Assembly (NCBI GenBank): GCA_018857735.1
Contig: JABMCL010002631.1
Span: 362,001 to 426,000 of the forward strand
From: Alviniconcha marisindica
Lineage: Eukaryota; Mollusca; Gastropoda; Provannidae
DNA length: 64,000 bases
Direction: 5' to 3'
This document shows, piece after piece, positions 23,301 to 54,388 of this stretch; position 1 is the stretch's first letter, and each line of letters starts with the position of its first letter. The position numbers and the translations under genes were made by a program. Below the pieces are notes generated by a model, which made no database searches, was not told the origin of the DNA, and was given only the letters and a program-made list of their open reading frames with translations.

Positions 23301-25592
23301 CTTGTCCAGAAAATTGTAAGATGAACATCAGTTCATAGTCCCATCACTTGCAGAACGTTGCATCAGTCAGAACGTTTTACGAATTCTGGTTCGTTCTCCG
23401 GAAGTTGCAAGCTGTTGAAGCATTACCTCCCTTCGGGGAATCCCCCTTTATTTCGGATATCTCAAACATTATACATCTACTTCTTGAAAATGCTGTTGTT
23501 TCTGGCCAACCAAAGTCAATCCCGTCGGCAGGAATAATCTTTGGCCTAGCACATATTCTACAATCTCTACTGGGCATTGGTACAGTGCAACATACAATCA
23601 AATTAAACAAATGTTTTGGGCTAACCGAGTCCAAATGTTATTTTCACTTTTGATTGGTCAAGGTAAACACGCTCGTCATTACAACATAAACTTCCTCTTC
23701 GAGGTAAAAGAAGATGTCATTTTGTTGTCGTTTCTCTTTTCTGTGATTGGGTCCTTGCGGTACATGTTAATGTTTGTAAGTGTTGTTATTTTTCCTTGAC
23801 CATGTATTCACAATCCTTTCATTATTTAGGACCGTTTAGGTTTTGGGAGAAAGAAAATGGAAGGGAAAGAAACGTTAAAAAAACACCATGTTGCGGTAGC
23901 GAACATCATACTTGATACGGAAGTCTCAGAACAGCTTTTTGTTCTCTGTGTTGTCAAGATGGCAGCTTGACTGTTGTGAAGGCGTCCATCGCAGGCAGCA
24001 GTCTAGTGCCACTAATTCACACTGGAATTAACTCCTAATTGTACAAAAATGTACGTATAAATTTATATAGATGCTGATTGACTCCTTCAAAAACAACAAC
24101 TTTACAGTGATTTTGTTATAATACCAATTACTGCTACTTCAAAATAGTTGAAATACATTTTGATGAATGAAAAAACGAATGTGTAAATTAATGCAAAGAA
24201 ATCCCTTCAACAAAACAAGATATATATCTTTTAAAGCCAAACTGAAAACCTTCCTGTTCTCACAGTATTTTCACCCCAACTAATCAGTACCCAGTTTCTG
24301 CTATGTACAGTCATGTGTGTGTGTGTGTGTGTGTGCATGTGTTTTCCAAATAAATTATAATACTTTATGTAAATTGTTTTGGTAGGACTGTGCTCTACAT
24401 GTGTATAAAATATCATATCTAGGTTAACATATATCATGTGAGCGCTCAGGGCTTTGATGAGCACATGATAAATTATACATTTGTACGTTATTATTATTAT
24501 TATAAAATATGCTGAGTCCTTTCTACTAATATTTTAGTATTATTAATATCTTAATACATTTTGATATATCTTCTTCTTTTTTTTGTTCCTTTCTTTCTGT
24601 CTCCTTTTCTTTTTCTTTCTTTTTATTATACCACTTTATAGGACTCTGCAGACCCCCCAAAAGTGCAGCAAAATCTCCAAGCAGTTTTTTGCTCATTGGA
24701 AGGTGGCTGCCTAACACAAGAAGAAGAATGTTGTGCAGACTCCTTACTACTAATATTATTAATTGTACTAGTTAATATCATAAAGTAGTAACAACTACTA
24801 ATAATTTTTTAAATATCCAAACAAATGAGCATTTGGTCAATGGTGTGCTCTGTTACAGTGTTAGACTCCTTAGTCAGACTTTAAATAAAATCTCTTCCTT
24901 TCTTTTGTCTTCTTTTTTCCAAGTCTGATTTTTTCCCCATTTAGCTGGGATAAGCAAAGTTGTTTCATTGTTGAATCTCCCATGTGTGATATATTCTGCT
25001 TCTCTCAGTTGTTGTTTGTTGTTGTTGTTGATGATGGTGATGATGATGATGTTCATTTTTAAAGTGCATGATGCCATCAACTACGCTAGAAAAAAATGAA
25101 TAGAGAAAAAGTATTAATAATTAAGATTATAATAATTATATTTATAAATAAAGAAAAAGACACATGGTGCAAGTCATTCCGAAAACAGTTAGGTTGTTGA
25201 TATTGCTGCTTTGCTTTCTTTTTTCATTAGTGATTTTTTAAATTATTAGACTGTTCACTTTAACATTTTTTTAATTTTATTTTAAAGAACACAATCTTCC
25301 AAAGTTTGTACTTCTTGTAAAAATAAATTTGCTGTGTTAAACCACTTAAGGGTGGAAATGTGTTAACTCTTTTGGTTCTGCTGCTATAGCAGTGTCTACG
25401 GCAAAATGTGCTTCATTGTCACTGAAAGCTGTCCACCAATGCATGTTCAGATGTCCGTTTTTGAGATGTAGGCAGGACTGTGAGTAAAACCTTTTGATAG
25501 AACATGATTACGAATACAATTGAAACTGGTCTGTTTCAGAGCCTCCCTGTTCAAGGGAGCACAGTGGATGAAGTGAAAGTGACACAGGGACA
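23301..25592. promoter_or_regulatory. Shared upstream region of divergent HAX1 and MALT1
   Basis: The two start codons point away from each other across 2292 bp, so both promoters should lie here unless 5' UTR introns exist. No TATA box or other core element could be assigned. The left part (about 23330-23470) is moderately GC-rich and next to HAX1. The middle contains a LINE 3' tail (24215-24510), and the right is AT-rich with TTC/TCT tracts. Confidence 0.45.
24215..24512 (+). mobile_element. LINE 3' end with ATT-repeat tail
   Basis: The plus strand reads SFKAKLKTFLFSQYF followed by a stop. This is typical of the extreme C-terminus of LINE ORF2 proteins. A GT tract, a short 3' UTR and a terminal TTATTATTATTATTAT follow. 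Confidence 0.65.
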
Positions 25593-43452
<17,860 letters not shown>

Positions 43453-43524
43453 GATTCGAGTGACAGCCTTCCCTCTGGACCCTGGACTCACAGAGAGGGT
43501 TCTACATTGAGCTCTAAGCCCCTC

Positions 43525-44415
43525 CGCCTGTAGTTATGGTCCCACAAGCTTTGGGCCTGACCGCCATGTTGTACTTTGTTGCCTGGTGGACTGCATAAGG
43601 ATTTGAGTTGAAGCCCCGCAGCCTATAGTTACGGTCCCACAAGCTTTCAGCCTGACCACCTTGTTGTACTGTGTTGACTGGTGGAATGCATGAGGAATTT
43701 GACCTGTTACTGAATGTTATTGTGAATGTGTGTATGCTTATGAATGCTCACAACACCATGCCTCATTCCATGTGCATGTATATTTTACATGACGTGGCAA
43801 TAAAGATATATTGATTGATTGATTTATTGGAGTCAAAGCCCCACTGCCTATAGTTACGGTCCCACAAGCTTTGAGCCTGACTGCCATGTTGTACTGTGTT
43901 GACTGGTGGAATGCTTGAGGATTTGAGTCTTGCTCCAAACCATGGTAGTTATGGTCCCACAAGCTTTGAGCCTGACCATGTTGTACTGTGTTGACTGGTG
44001 GAATGTTTGAGGATTTGAGTCTATCTCCAGACCATGATAGTTACGGTCCCACAAGCTTTGAGCCTGACCACCATGTTGTACTGTGTTGACTGGTGGAATG
44101 CATGAGGATTTGAGTTGAAGCCCCGCAGCCTATAGTTACGGTCCCACAAGCTTTCAGCCTGACCACCTTGTTGTACTGTGTTGACTGGTGGAATGCATGA
44201 GGATTTGAGTCTTGCTCCAAACCATGTAGTTATGGTCCCACAAGCTTTGAGCCTGACCACCATGTTGTACTGTGTTGACTGGTGGAATGTAAGGATTTGA
44301 GTCTAGCTCCAGACCATGATAGTTACGGTCCCACAAGCTTTGAGCCTGACCACCATGTTGTACTGTGTTGACTGGTGGAATGCATAAGGATTTGAGTCTA
44401 GCTCCAGACCATGTG
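43525..44415 (+). repeat. Repeat of about 95 bp, eight copies, in the MALT1 3' flank
   Basis: Each unit has GTCCCACAAGCTTT.AGCCTG, ACCACCATGTTGTACTGTGT and TGACTGGTGGAATGCATGAGG then ATTTGAGT. Between the second and third copies lies a retroposon-like tail, GTGGCAATAAAGATATATTG then (ATTG)n, at 43790-43830. Confidence 0.92.
43799..43804 (+). terminator. Candidate poly(A) signal AATAAA for MALT1
   Basis: First AATAAA after the MALT1 stop, 347 nt downstream. It sits in a retroposon-like tail within the 3' repeat array, so it may be element-derived. Confidence 0.4.
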
Positions 44416-44479
44416 TCATCTGTCACATTCAGTTCTACTGTGCCTTCCAAATTGCATGAGACTCACCTCTACAAACAGT

Positions 44480-44735
44480 GCCACATCTTATTTCAAATTA
44501 ACAATGCCACACCTTATTTCAAATTAACAATGCCACACCTTATTTCAGATTAACAATGCCACACCTTATTTCAAATTAACAATGCCACACCTTATTTCAG
44601 ATTAACAATGCCACACCTTATTTCAAATTCAACAATGCCACACCTTATTTCAAATTAACAGTGCCACACCTTATTTCAAATTAACAGTGCCACACCTTCT
44701 TTCAAATTAACACCATGCCTTATTTCAAATTCTTT
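44480..44735 (+). repeat. 26-bp minisatellite, about 10 copies
   Basis: Unit: AACAATGCCACACCTTATTT then CAAATT, with two AACAGTGCC variants near the right end. Confidence 0.95.
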
Positions 44736-47139
44736 CTTTGGACCCCCACCACCCACTTCTCTCATCCCTGTTACATCCCTTTTGTGTGCATGTTGGTGTG
44801 ATGTGCAAGGAATACAATATTATGGTTATATATTGTTTTTGAGGTTTTATGTATAGGTTTTGTTGATCATGTAAAGCAGTGTGTGCTTACCCTTGTTGGT
44901 GAGATGCTGTGCTGTAGAAATGACCATTTTATTTGTGATGTTCTGAAAGGCAGCCCAGAACTATTTCTTTGGCATTTCTGCAGTTGTTGGAGAGTTTTCA
45001 TAATCATTGTGCAGTGCACTTGTTAATTTTGGGTCCTGGTCTGGTTGTATGTTGTTCTTGGTGATTGTTTTTATAGAGTGCTATTTTCCATTCTCAAGCA
45101 GACTTGCTGTGCTGTTGTTGCCTGTGATTTTAAATGTGTGACTAGCTTTTTGTAGTGTGATTTGAATATCCACGTAAGTGGCATACCTGCAGCACTGTTT
45201 GACTGCTGCATGGGTATAGCACCACCCACAGCCTAGTGTGCACCCACCGGGTATTTCTGTGGGTGTAGGGCCCCCCCCCCCTCCCCCGCAACATAGTGTA
45301 CACCTACCAGGTGTTTGAGGTGACCCTGTGTGACAGGACATTAAAATCCTATTACTACTACTACCACCACCCACAACCAAATGTGACCCATTCTCACAAA
45401 ATGAGTTTAACATAAAATTTGGCATTTTGAGACACCTGCACGTCTCGGATCTGCAAGTTCTGCTCATAATTTTGGTACTTAAATCATGTTTCTACTTAAA
45501 AAAAATGTGGATGTGACATGTTTTTGAAGGTTGCATGTGTGGCGGAGGCCATTTTGAAAAAATCGGCTTTAAAGTTTTTACTGTACATTGAGTAGTTTTT
45601 CCTTTAATCCTTAGCAACAGGAGGTTTAAATGTACCAATCTTTACCAATTTTGGCACAGGAACATATCAAACATTGGGGCACCTGAAGAGACTTGAACTT
45701 TCATTAGTTTTAATATATTTTGTTAATGTTTTTAATCCCATGCTCTTGGTTTAAAATGAGCAAAACTGATGCTGGGTAGGGTGAATAAAATGCATTTTAA
45801 ACATACCTATTGAACTTTTCAGAGCATATCAATGCAAACACACCAAAGTTTAATGCTTATAGACTTTAATTTGGCAAACATCTGAAAACACCCAGATAGA
45901 CCCCCACTGGCTGCTTTTGCCTGTAGCACAGTAAGCTTGCTCCAAGTCAAGTCTCAGTTGGTGAGAATGGATCACAAATGTGCACCTACTAGGTGTTTAA
46001 AAATGTTATTTTAAATCAGTTGTTTGAATGCTGAAAGCAGAAGGGATGCATGTGGATTTTTTAATTATGATTTCAGGGGCGTTGCAAATCTGTGTGAGCC
46101 GGTCATATGATTTTAAGGTTGTTTTTGTTTTTAAACGTCATTTGAATGCTGGAACCAGCTCAATTTTCTCTGGTGTCTTTCCACTTGGACCATGTTGTTG
46201 CATGGGTGCAGCATTCTTCCATGACCTTGTGTATTGAGGTTGTGATGGACTTGTGAGTCACACAATAACTCCAAACAGATGAGATTTGCAGCTTTATCCT
46301 TTGAAAATGATGGCATATTATGTTTTATAAGAGAAGTGTAGATCTCTATATATATATATGTCATATGCCTATTTTTGTGTACTTTTTATGGTGTTGCTAC
46401 TAAGTTGGGTCAAAATATGTTAAATGTTATGAGACCCCCCCCCCCCCCCAAAAAAAAAACCCAGCTTGAGAGAGTGATGTGATGCAACTTTTCATACAAC
46501 ATACCAGTCACACAAAGTGAAAATCAAAAAAATTATGTTAATAAGTTGGATGGAAGTAAAACACTGTACATGTGATTTTTGTCTTGTTGTAGTTTTGTTT
46601 AATCAATCTTTTGTTTTGTATAAAACTAAGTTACAAGTTATTCTGAATCAGTACACATACACACAAAGTGAATCTAGCAATATTGAATTATGGTTTGTGT
46701 TCTACCTTTGTACATTCACAGTTAAATAGTACACATAATGAGAGAGCCCTGTATCACAATCTATACTGAAATGCACTAACTAAGCAACAAGGTAACAGCT
46801 AACAATTCAATGAGACTGTTCATAAACAGAATTGTCAAAAAAGAAAATCATTGGACAACGTCTGATGATGAAACAGCACGTTCAATACAATTGGTGTCGT
46901 CGAGTTTGCAGCCGAGGCCACTTCCGTGTCCTGAACAACACACTTAATTTCCACTGCTTACTAAACAGTTAAAACATACAAGCCACAGAACTCATTACTC
47001 AACAGTTAAAACATACAAGCCACAGATGTAGTCTGTTGTGGCATATCAGCACCCACAGTCAAGACCACACCTGCCAGGGTTCAATTAACTGGTAATTTCA
47101 GGTATTTTACTGGTCAGGATCAGCATATTCTGGAGAGGG

Positions 47140-47330
47140 GGGTGGGGGGTGGGGGGTGAAGAGATGAAAAATCAGCAATCAAATGTAACAGCTGTTATGG
47201 ATGGGTCGGGGGGGGGGGGGGGGGGGGGGGGGGGAGGAGAAATCAGCAATCAGATGTACCAGCCGTTTTGCTTGGGGGTGTGGGGAAGAAATAAATCAGC
47301 AGTCAGTCATATGACGATATGCACCCGCTA
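47140..47330 (+). repeat. Tandem repeat with a 27-G homopolymer
   Basis: Three units share AAATCAGCAATCA.ATGTA and CAG.CGTT-type ends with G-rich joints. The longest pure G run is about 47208-47234. Confidence 0.85.
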
Positions 47331-49554
47331 TTCGTTTGCTGCGTGGGTCCAAAACGAAAAGCATTAAGAGTGTGTGTTTGTAGCGCGTTGTGCGTGTGTG
47401 TGCTCTAGACGGGGAAGGGAGCAGGGTGTTTTGCCAGTACTGCTTTAGGCAGCAGTACAGACGGCCATGTAGCATCTGACCGGCTACAGTGATTATCTGA
47501 CCAGTTTACGTGAACCACTTTCGCCACCTTGCAGGTGTCACACCGGTTTAAAAAAAATGTCTAGCACGTTCACTTCGCTGACATACGTGGTGTGCATTCT
47601 TCTCGAGTCTGTTGGAACTATACCACACAAAATACCTACATAGGGACCACATTAATGTACTGACATACATTTTGTAATATAACAGATAATGCTTTTGTGT
47701 GATTAACGTCACTCCTGAGCAGAGCAGTTCCATGCCACACAGGACAATAGAACTTTTTCTAACGTAACAGATTTATAGCACCCCCCCACCCCCTTCCCCC
47801 CCTTAAAATATTTAGTTACCCAGTAGGTCAACATGTGTATTTCATCCACTCCCAAGAAGAAAAAGCTTGCAGATGTGGTGCTACATTATTTTCTTGAGAT
47901 AGATCACTACCATTTGGAACAGTATATCCTCCAACTCTCACCAAATAAAGTACACACATATAAATTATACAGAGAAAACACATGCAGTGTGGCGTAATAC
48001 ATATTACATATATATCTTGATCTAAAAGTTTTCCAGAGGTCCTCACAGTCAATGAAACGTTAAAATGACGCGCTTCACTTCCCCTAACGCAAACGGCGAC
48101 AGTGCAGCATTAGGTACATTTCCATCTCCCCGTCTCATGATTGACTGTGCATAAAACAACACAATTTCCTTTTCTTTTACCCTCCCTCCTGGGATCTGTC
48201 CCCACCAAGTAAGCTACCTCTCAGGTGAAAACTTGGCATTAAAAAAGTATAACAAAACAACAAAATTGGTTACAGCAATTGTCACTGACTTCCTCACAAG
48301 GCAGTCAATGGCTGCAACAGAACCGGAGGAAAATGCTATTTTTGTATTTCCCATCTGATGAGACGGTGAAAATAGTGGCTTTAGAATGAAGAGCAGTGAG
48401 TTGGCATTTTACGCCCAGTCAACCAGAATGAAGAGCTGGTAGGTAAGCAAGTTGGTGTTTTACGCCCAGTCAACCAGTAGTGGAGCTGGAACCCTAGTAC
48501 AATACAAAGTGATGGTGTGAATGCCCCATGAACGACTATGCCAGGCTTTGTGCAAACAAGCTCAGCGCTGATGTTGTAACATCGCCCAGCTGAACACTCT
48601 GGGGGTCACCCTGTGCACGCAGTTGTACAGATGCATTCAATACAGCGAGAGGACCACGCGTGCCGCAATTTCTCATTACCACACCAAGCTAGCAGCCACG
48701 CACCATCTTCAGAGGATTTATCTTCATTTCTGAATGAATGCCATTAGGCAAGGAGCTTATCATGGCCGAAGATGGTTCGCACATTAACCATGCAGGTCTA
48801 ACATTTTAATGTAGCCTTGGTGTTCTTGCCAGTGTTGTGTGTGTACAGCCCACACCCAAAAACTCAGTGGAATGATTACACTGTGCAAACAAGAAACACC
48901 AGCAGCAAATGATGCTTTTTATCTCATTAGCTAATCCTTTGGTCTGCGCTCTTTCAACTACCCGTTTCTGAATTCTGTCATGCTACTTTCTGTCAGTTCT
49001 TACCTATTTTCCATGAAAGCCTTTCTCTTCTCACCTTTTCTTCAGTTCCATTGCCCTGTGATGTGTGTCTGTGTGTTACAATCTTTGTCTAAATAATATA
49101 TAAATTTGTAAGCAATTAGGGCCATTATGGGTCAGGTGCACTAAGTGCCCGTTATTATTAGTAGCGAGACTAATACCTCAATAAATTATGTGGTAGATAT
49201 CTAGACTAATACCTCAATAAATTATGTGGTAGATATCTAAGCCTAAGACTGGGCTTAAAACTGTAAACGTCAAGTTACTTACCTAAGCCTTAAAAAACAG
49301 AAATCAAAAACAGACAAGATTTCCAAAAGAAAGGCACTTTGGGAACCATGAAGTACTGAAAAATGTCTGCCACAGCAAGATGGTGTGGCAAAGTAATAAA
49401 CATGTCATGAGCTAACCCTTTCTGTTCTTCGTTAGTAAAGTCAAAGAGCATTGCTGTGCCCAGAGAAGTTCATAAGTACTTCTTTTGCATAAATATTTAT
49501 AGAACTAAGTGAAGCATGCAGATGGAAATAGTTGCATGTTTTGATGTTTTCAGG

Positions 49555-49900
49555 ACTCCTCTGTGCTATTGGTTCAGCTCCCCTTTAAATCTAAACTGTC
49601 AAGGCCACGTCAGGCCTACTTTTTGCTTTTGGTTTGGTTCCTGTAAAATTTTAAGCTGCATCAAAGCCATGTCAAGCCTCTTTATGCCTTTGGTTCAGTT
49701 CCCTTTTAAATCTAAGCTGTCAATGCCATGTCAGGCCTCCTTTGGTTTGGTTCCCCTTTAATTCTAAGCTGTCAGTGCCATGTCAGGCCTCCTTTGAGCC
49801 TTTGGTTTGGTTCCCTTTTAAATCTAAGCTGTCAGTGCCATGTCAGTACTCCTTTGTGCCTTTGGTTCAATTCCCCTTTAATTCTAGGCTGTGTCAGTGC
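49555..49900 (+). repeat. 58-bp minisatellite, six copies, at the CHAF1A 3' side
   Basis: Unit: GTTCCCTTTTAAATCTAAGC, TGTCAGTGCCATGTCAGGCC and TCCTTTGTGCCTTTG. It lies within 100-440 bp downstream of the CHAF1A stop, probably in its 3' UTR. Confidence 0.93.
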
Positions 49901-49992
49901 TATGCCAGTAACATGATTTCAAATGACTTGGTGCCAAGAAACTACGTTCATGGAACCTTAAAGGAGATCCGACCCATCAGTCAAAGTGAAAT

Positions 49993-52900
49993 TCAGTCCA
50001 AAATAATGCAGTCTTCGTCCATTACTGGAGACTCTGCCACGTTTGTTTCTGCCTGATTTTCACTACCCTGGGGTTTAAGCTGCATTACCCTTTCTTCTTC
50101 TTTGCTGCCTGTTTCCATGTCAACATCAGTTACAACTATCACGTTACTGCCATTTTCCATGTCAACATCAGTTACAACTAGTGTGTTACTGATGTTTTCA
50201 TCCTTCACATTTACAACTAGTGTGTTACTGATGTTTTCATCATTCACGTTTTTGTGTTTATTTTTTCTCTCAGAAGCTGGTTCCGTTGGGGTCTTCTTCG
50301 TAAAAGCCATGATGGATGGCTGGTCTTTGGGGGTTTTCTTTGCGCTACTTTCCCTTTTGCTTTTGCCAGCTTTGGGTGTGGCTTCGCCATCTGTGGCTTT
50401 CTTCTCTTTGAGGGGCGTGGCTGCGGGGCCATCGCCTGACACCGGCTGGGTCTTTTTATTCACTTCTTCAGCAGCTCTCTTTTCCGCAGACTTGTGTGGA
50501 GTTTTCTTTTCTGCCAATGCACTTGGGGTTCTCTTGGTCATGTCCCCCGAGAGGTAGACCCACACGTTTTGCACGGGCAGGTCAGCCATGCTGTACTGCT
50601 CCAGCACAGCACCGCTGACGTACCAGCAATGCCTCTTGTTCCCCTCGCGTTTTTCTCTTGCGGCTATGGCCATGATTTTCATCTCCAGCTGTCGCTTGGA
50701 GACACAACTGTCCTCGGTGCCTTCACCCACCACGCTGTCATCTAGTTTCTTATCGGGTGTCTCTCCCTGGTCAGTTTTGACGTCAGCCTCCATTTGCATA
50801 GGTTCAGGCTCTGGCTGTGCACCGGAGACCTCTCCCTTTTGGTTAGGGTCCTGTGCTGCATGGTTTCCGCCGTTTTCCGAGATGGTGCTGGTGTCCATGC
50901 AGGCCTTGTCCAAGGCATCAGCCTCGTCGTCAACTTGGCTTTTGCTGGGGGAGGCGGCAGGGTTGCTGGACCTTTGCTTCCAGTAGAGGCGGAACTCCCG
51001 CACCAGCTTCTTGATGCCAAAGGAGTTGCCGTGAACCAGGCGGATGAGATCAGGCATAGCTGGCAACAAAAGGGTTGAAAATTTGCACCACCAGGCATGA
51101 TGGAAAGAGTCATAACACAGTGCTTATTTTCTGCCAGTTGACAGCCAAAGTGTCACGTTACAAGCAAGTTACTTTGTGTCAGCTGACAACCAGTCACATT
51201 ACATCATGCTGCAAGTGACATACCTTCTGTCAGCTGATGGCCAAACAATTGCATTACAAACAACTTGCTTTCTGTCAGGTGACAGCCAGTCACATTACGT
51301 CACATTGCAAGTAACATGCCTTCTGTCAGTTGGTGGCCAAACAAAAAATTGCATTACAAGCAACTTGCTTTCTGTCAGTTGACAGCCAAACAGTCACATG
51401 ACGTCATGTTTTCAAGTGACATACCTTCTGTCAGTTGATGGCCAAACAGTTGTATTACGAGCAACTTGCTTTCTGTCAGTTGAAACCAAACAGTCACATT
51501 ACATTATGTTTCATGACATACCTTCTGTCAGCTGACAGCTAAACGGTCATGTTACGAGTAACTAACTTTCTGTCAACTGAAAGCCAAAGTCACATTGTCA
51601 TGTTGCAAGCAACATACTTTCTGTCAGTAAATGGTCAAAGGACAGACAGTCATTTTACAAGCACAACATCCAAAAGTAAGGAAGCTAAAGATAAAACAGT
51701 TTTGAGTTCACCACCAACTGTTTGACCATTTGCAATTCTGAAGTTTCTATCAAATTCAGAATGTTTTCTGCCAGCTTCTTAAATTCAACAAAAGATGGCA
51801 CAATACCCCTCTTTCATTTTATAGCTAGTTAATGTAGATGCATGGGAATTTTTCTCAGGATTTTGCAGTCCAAAACCAAATTTAAAAAAATATTCAGGAA
51901 ATCTGGATTCTTACCCTCCATGTGTATGTTTGCAGTCAAAATGGCCTTTTATTTGAACCCCACGACACGATCTCGCTTTTCAGCAATGTAAAGTACAAGG
52001 TACACCTGACAGTGAAATGTGCTGAACATGTAACTTGCCAAATCACATGTTTAACGTACACAAAAAGGAAAAACACCAGGGGTTCAACACACACACATTC
52101 TCTATTTTTAAATTACCTTCCTCGGGTAACGCTCGCTTGCGAAAACCTTTTGAGCTTGGTGTCGTCTTTGAGGTAGGTTTGTCTGCATTTCTGTCTCCCA
52201 CATTCTCTGATGCTGCTGGGCAAGAGATGAGAGTCTCCACAGGGGATCCCCGCAAGAAAATCATCTGCACAAGATAGATAATTGGGTTTAATGCCTTGTC
52301 AACCATGACGGTTATATCAATAATCAAGGTGATTAATGTACAAGAAAAAGCAACAACAAGCAAGTGTAAATGTAAATGAAAACAAAGCTGAAACAAACAC
52401 ATAATGGTCTTTTCTTCACATAATTCTTCTTCTTTTTTAACTCTTTCATCCCTGTTTCGTATTTGGCATTACTTCCCCTTATCCTATGTTCCTATGTACA
52501 TAACAGTCCTTTCATTCCTGGGTTTTCATAAGGAAAAAATTTATGAAAGAGGGTATGTGGGTTTGAGTCATGTGTCTGCAAGCTCTTAGTAAAACCATGG
52601 CAACCTATATATCGCTGTGTAGGTAAATGAAGTCAGAAGGCAATGGTCACACTTTCAGAGTCACTGTCACCAGGAGGGTGACACACAGGTGCAAATAAAG
52701 GTGACACATACCTTTTTTAAGACAAACAGACGAAACCAACGTTTTGCAGGCCCACAGAACATGACAATAGAAATGGAACATGCTCCCTACTTAGTCTGAT
52801 GGCCCAGATAACATCCACATAGAAACTCTCCAGAAATTCCATTTGTCACATTGTCTGTGTCCTTGAAATGGTGATGAAAAGGTGATGGTTTGCACAAGAG

Positions 52901-54388
52901 CAGGAAGCATGAGTTCACAATATGATTGTTTCATTTTAGTGTAATCCATGTGCCGTCTCTATCATATATATACACAATGTTTGCACTGTAACTCTGGACA
53001 ACTATATTTACTATGTCTATGTACACATCTGCACTGGACATCAGAGGTATGTCTCGTGTCACAGCAGTGTCCCCACCTGTCCACTCAAAACGTGGCTGAG
53101 CCGGTAAAAAACAATGGCAGGTTTTCATCATCCAATTCATCACCACTCTCATTATCATCTTTAAATGCATTTGCAAGCTCTGCTCTCTCCTCTTCTGTCA
53201 GTTCAAACAGATCAAAATCATTTTTGCCCAGATTGTCATAAACATCATCGTCAGAGAACTGATCACTGTTGTTGTACTCATCCGCCGCCATCTTTCCAAC
53301 TGTACAGAATAACCTAACCCCATCCCTAGAAACAGACAAATTTTGTGCACTGGACACTTTCCCACACTCTGGCAGTGGCCAGGCACGCTAATCAAAGCAT
53401 TGTGCGGCTTATCAAAACATTTCTCAGGTCCCGTTACACTGGCCAGGGGGACAGATAGGCGCGGATTTCAAAGGCAGAACTGCTGCAGCAGCCGGCCGGA
53501 AGGAAGGGAGTGTTCATGCCTGCCCCTCTCTGGCGGTTCTCAGGAATGAAGGGAAAGATTCTCTCAACCGCTGTAGCGGTTTTCAGGGATGAAAGAGTTA
53601 AATAAAGAAAAAAAATCAATGTTCTTTTCTTCAATTAATTTTTTTTTATTGACCAAAAAAGGGGCCATAAATATGATGAGCAAATAAAGTCAAAGGCTGA
53701 TAGCCACTAACCCCGATTTGCAAAGTCCAGCTTTCTTTCAACATGCACAAGTCATCAGTAGCTATCGGCTTCAATGTTTTCTTAGATTGGGAAAGTCCCT
53801 TGTTTTACCAACAAACCAATTGGATACTGCATAACAACAGCCTAAGTTCCAAGTTCAATGAAATTTCACTCATCACAGCAGATATAGGTGACCCAACGAC
53901 CAGTGCCTATTCTTGAATAATTTGTGCTCTTCAATGGTCCATAAGACAGTGCTGATCTGTACCAGCATTCGTTTTCTCCTTAATAGTAGCCGCTGTTGCT
54001 AAAGGCAGCATCAAAGCCGCCATTCTTGGAGGGCACTTAGGCTGCTTAAACATCGAAAAATGAGCCTATAACTTTAAACACATTAAGGCCGGCCAGACAG
54101 CCCTGTTTTGTGCAACGCACACCAATTTTTTTTACCATCACCATTTAGAAGGTACAATAATGCGATTAGGGGTCTGTTTGCTCTTCAGACCTATTTTCTG
54201 GGCCCAGGTGAGTAACAGCTTACCTCAAACTGTCTGAGAATGTCCAGGTGCTTGGCGCAGACACAAGGGTTGTCCAGCCAGAAACAGCCCAGGTGCAGAG
54301 GGGGAACCATCTGCTTCTTAGCCTTCAGCTCCACCTCCCAGGCCTGTGCCTTCGCCCGCTGCCTCGCTTTCAGAACTTCAGGCGTCAC
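49993..54388 (-). CDS. CHAF1A: CHAF1A C-terminal part: winged-helix region and tail (last three exons)
   Basis: Exon 54388-54224 encodes LHLGCFWLDNPCVCAKHLDI. Exon 52264-52117 begins MIFLRGSPVETLISCP. The 1067-nt terminal exon begins AMPDLIRLVHGNSFGIKKLV, matching the LLPLLHGN-IREF start of the p150 winged-helix domain. KRHCWYVSGAVLEQYSMADL matches its later strand. A KxxSIMAFTKK motif resembles the second PCNA-interacting peptide. Near the end is an internal coding repeat, and the protein ends DEDCIILD, similar to the human DCMIVD motif. Confidence 0.92.

Larger units (their letters stand above)
43453..49992. other. Convergent 3' region of MALT1 and CHAF1A
   Basis: No further gene is supported. 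From left to right: MALT1 3' UTR with a tandem repeat of about 95 bp (43525-44415) and an AATAAA at 43799; a 26-bp repeat (44480-44735); AT-rich unique sequence (44740-46430); C/A and G homopolymers (46436-46460, 47208-47234); a dispersed-repeat copy (47040-47540, reverse); unique sequence with a small duplication (48405-48485); a LINE-like 3' tail (48935-49160); and a 58-bp repeat (49555-49900) just downstream of the CHAF1A stop. Confidence 0.6.

Noticed and set aside
23941..23975. ATG in a GTCAAGATGGCAGC context as a gene start
   Set aside because: The frame stops after three codons and no following exon fits; the MALT1 start at 25593 is supported by the death domain.
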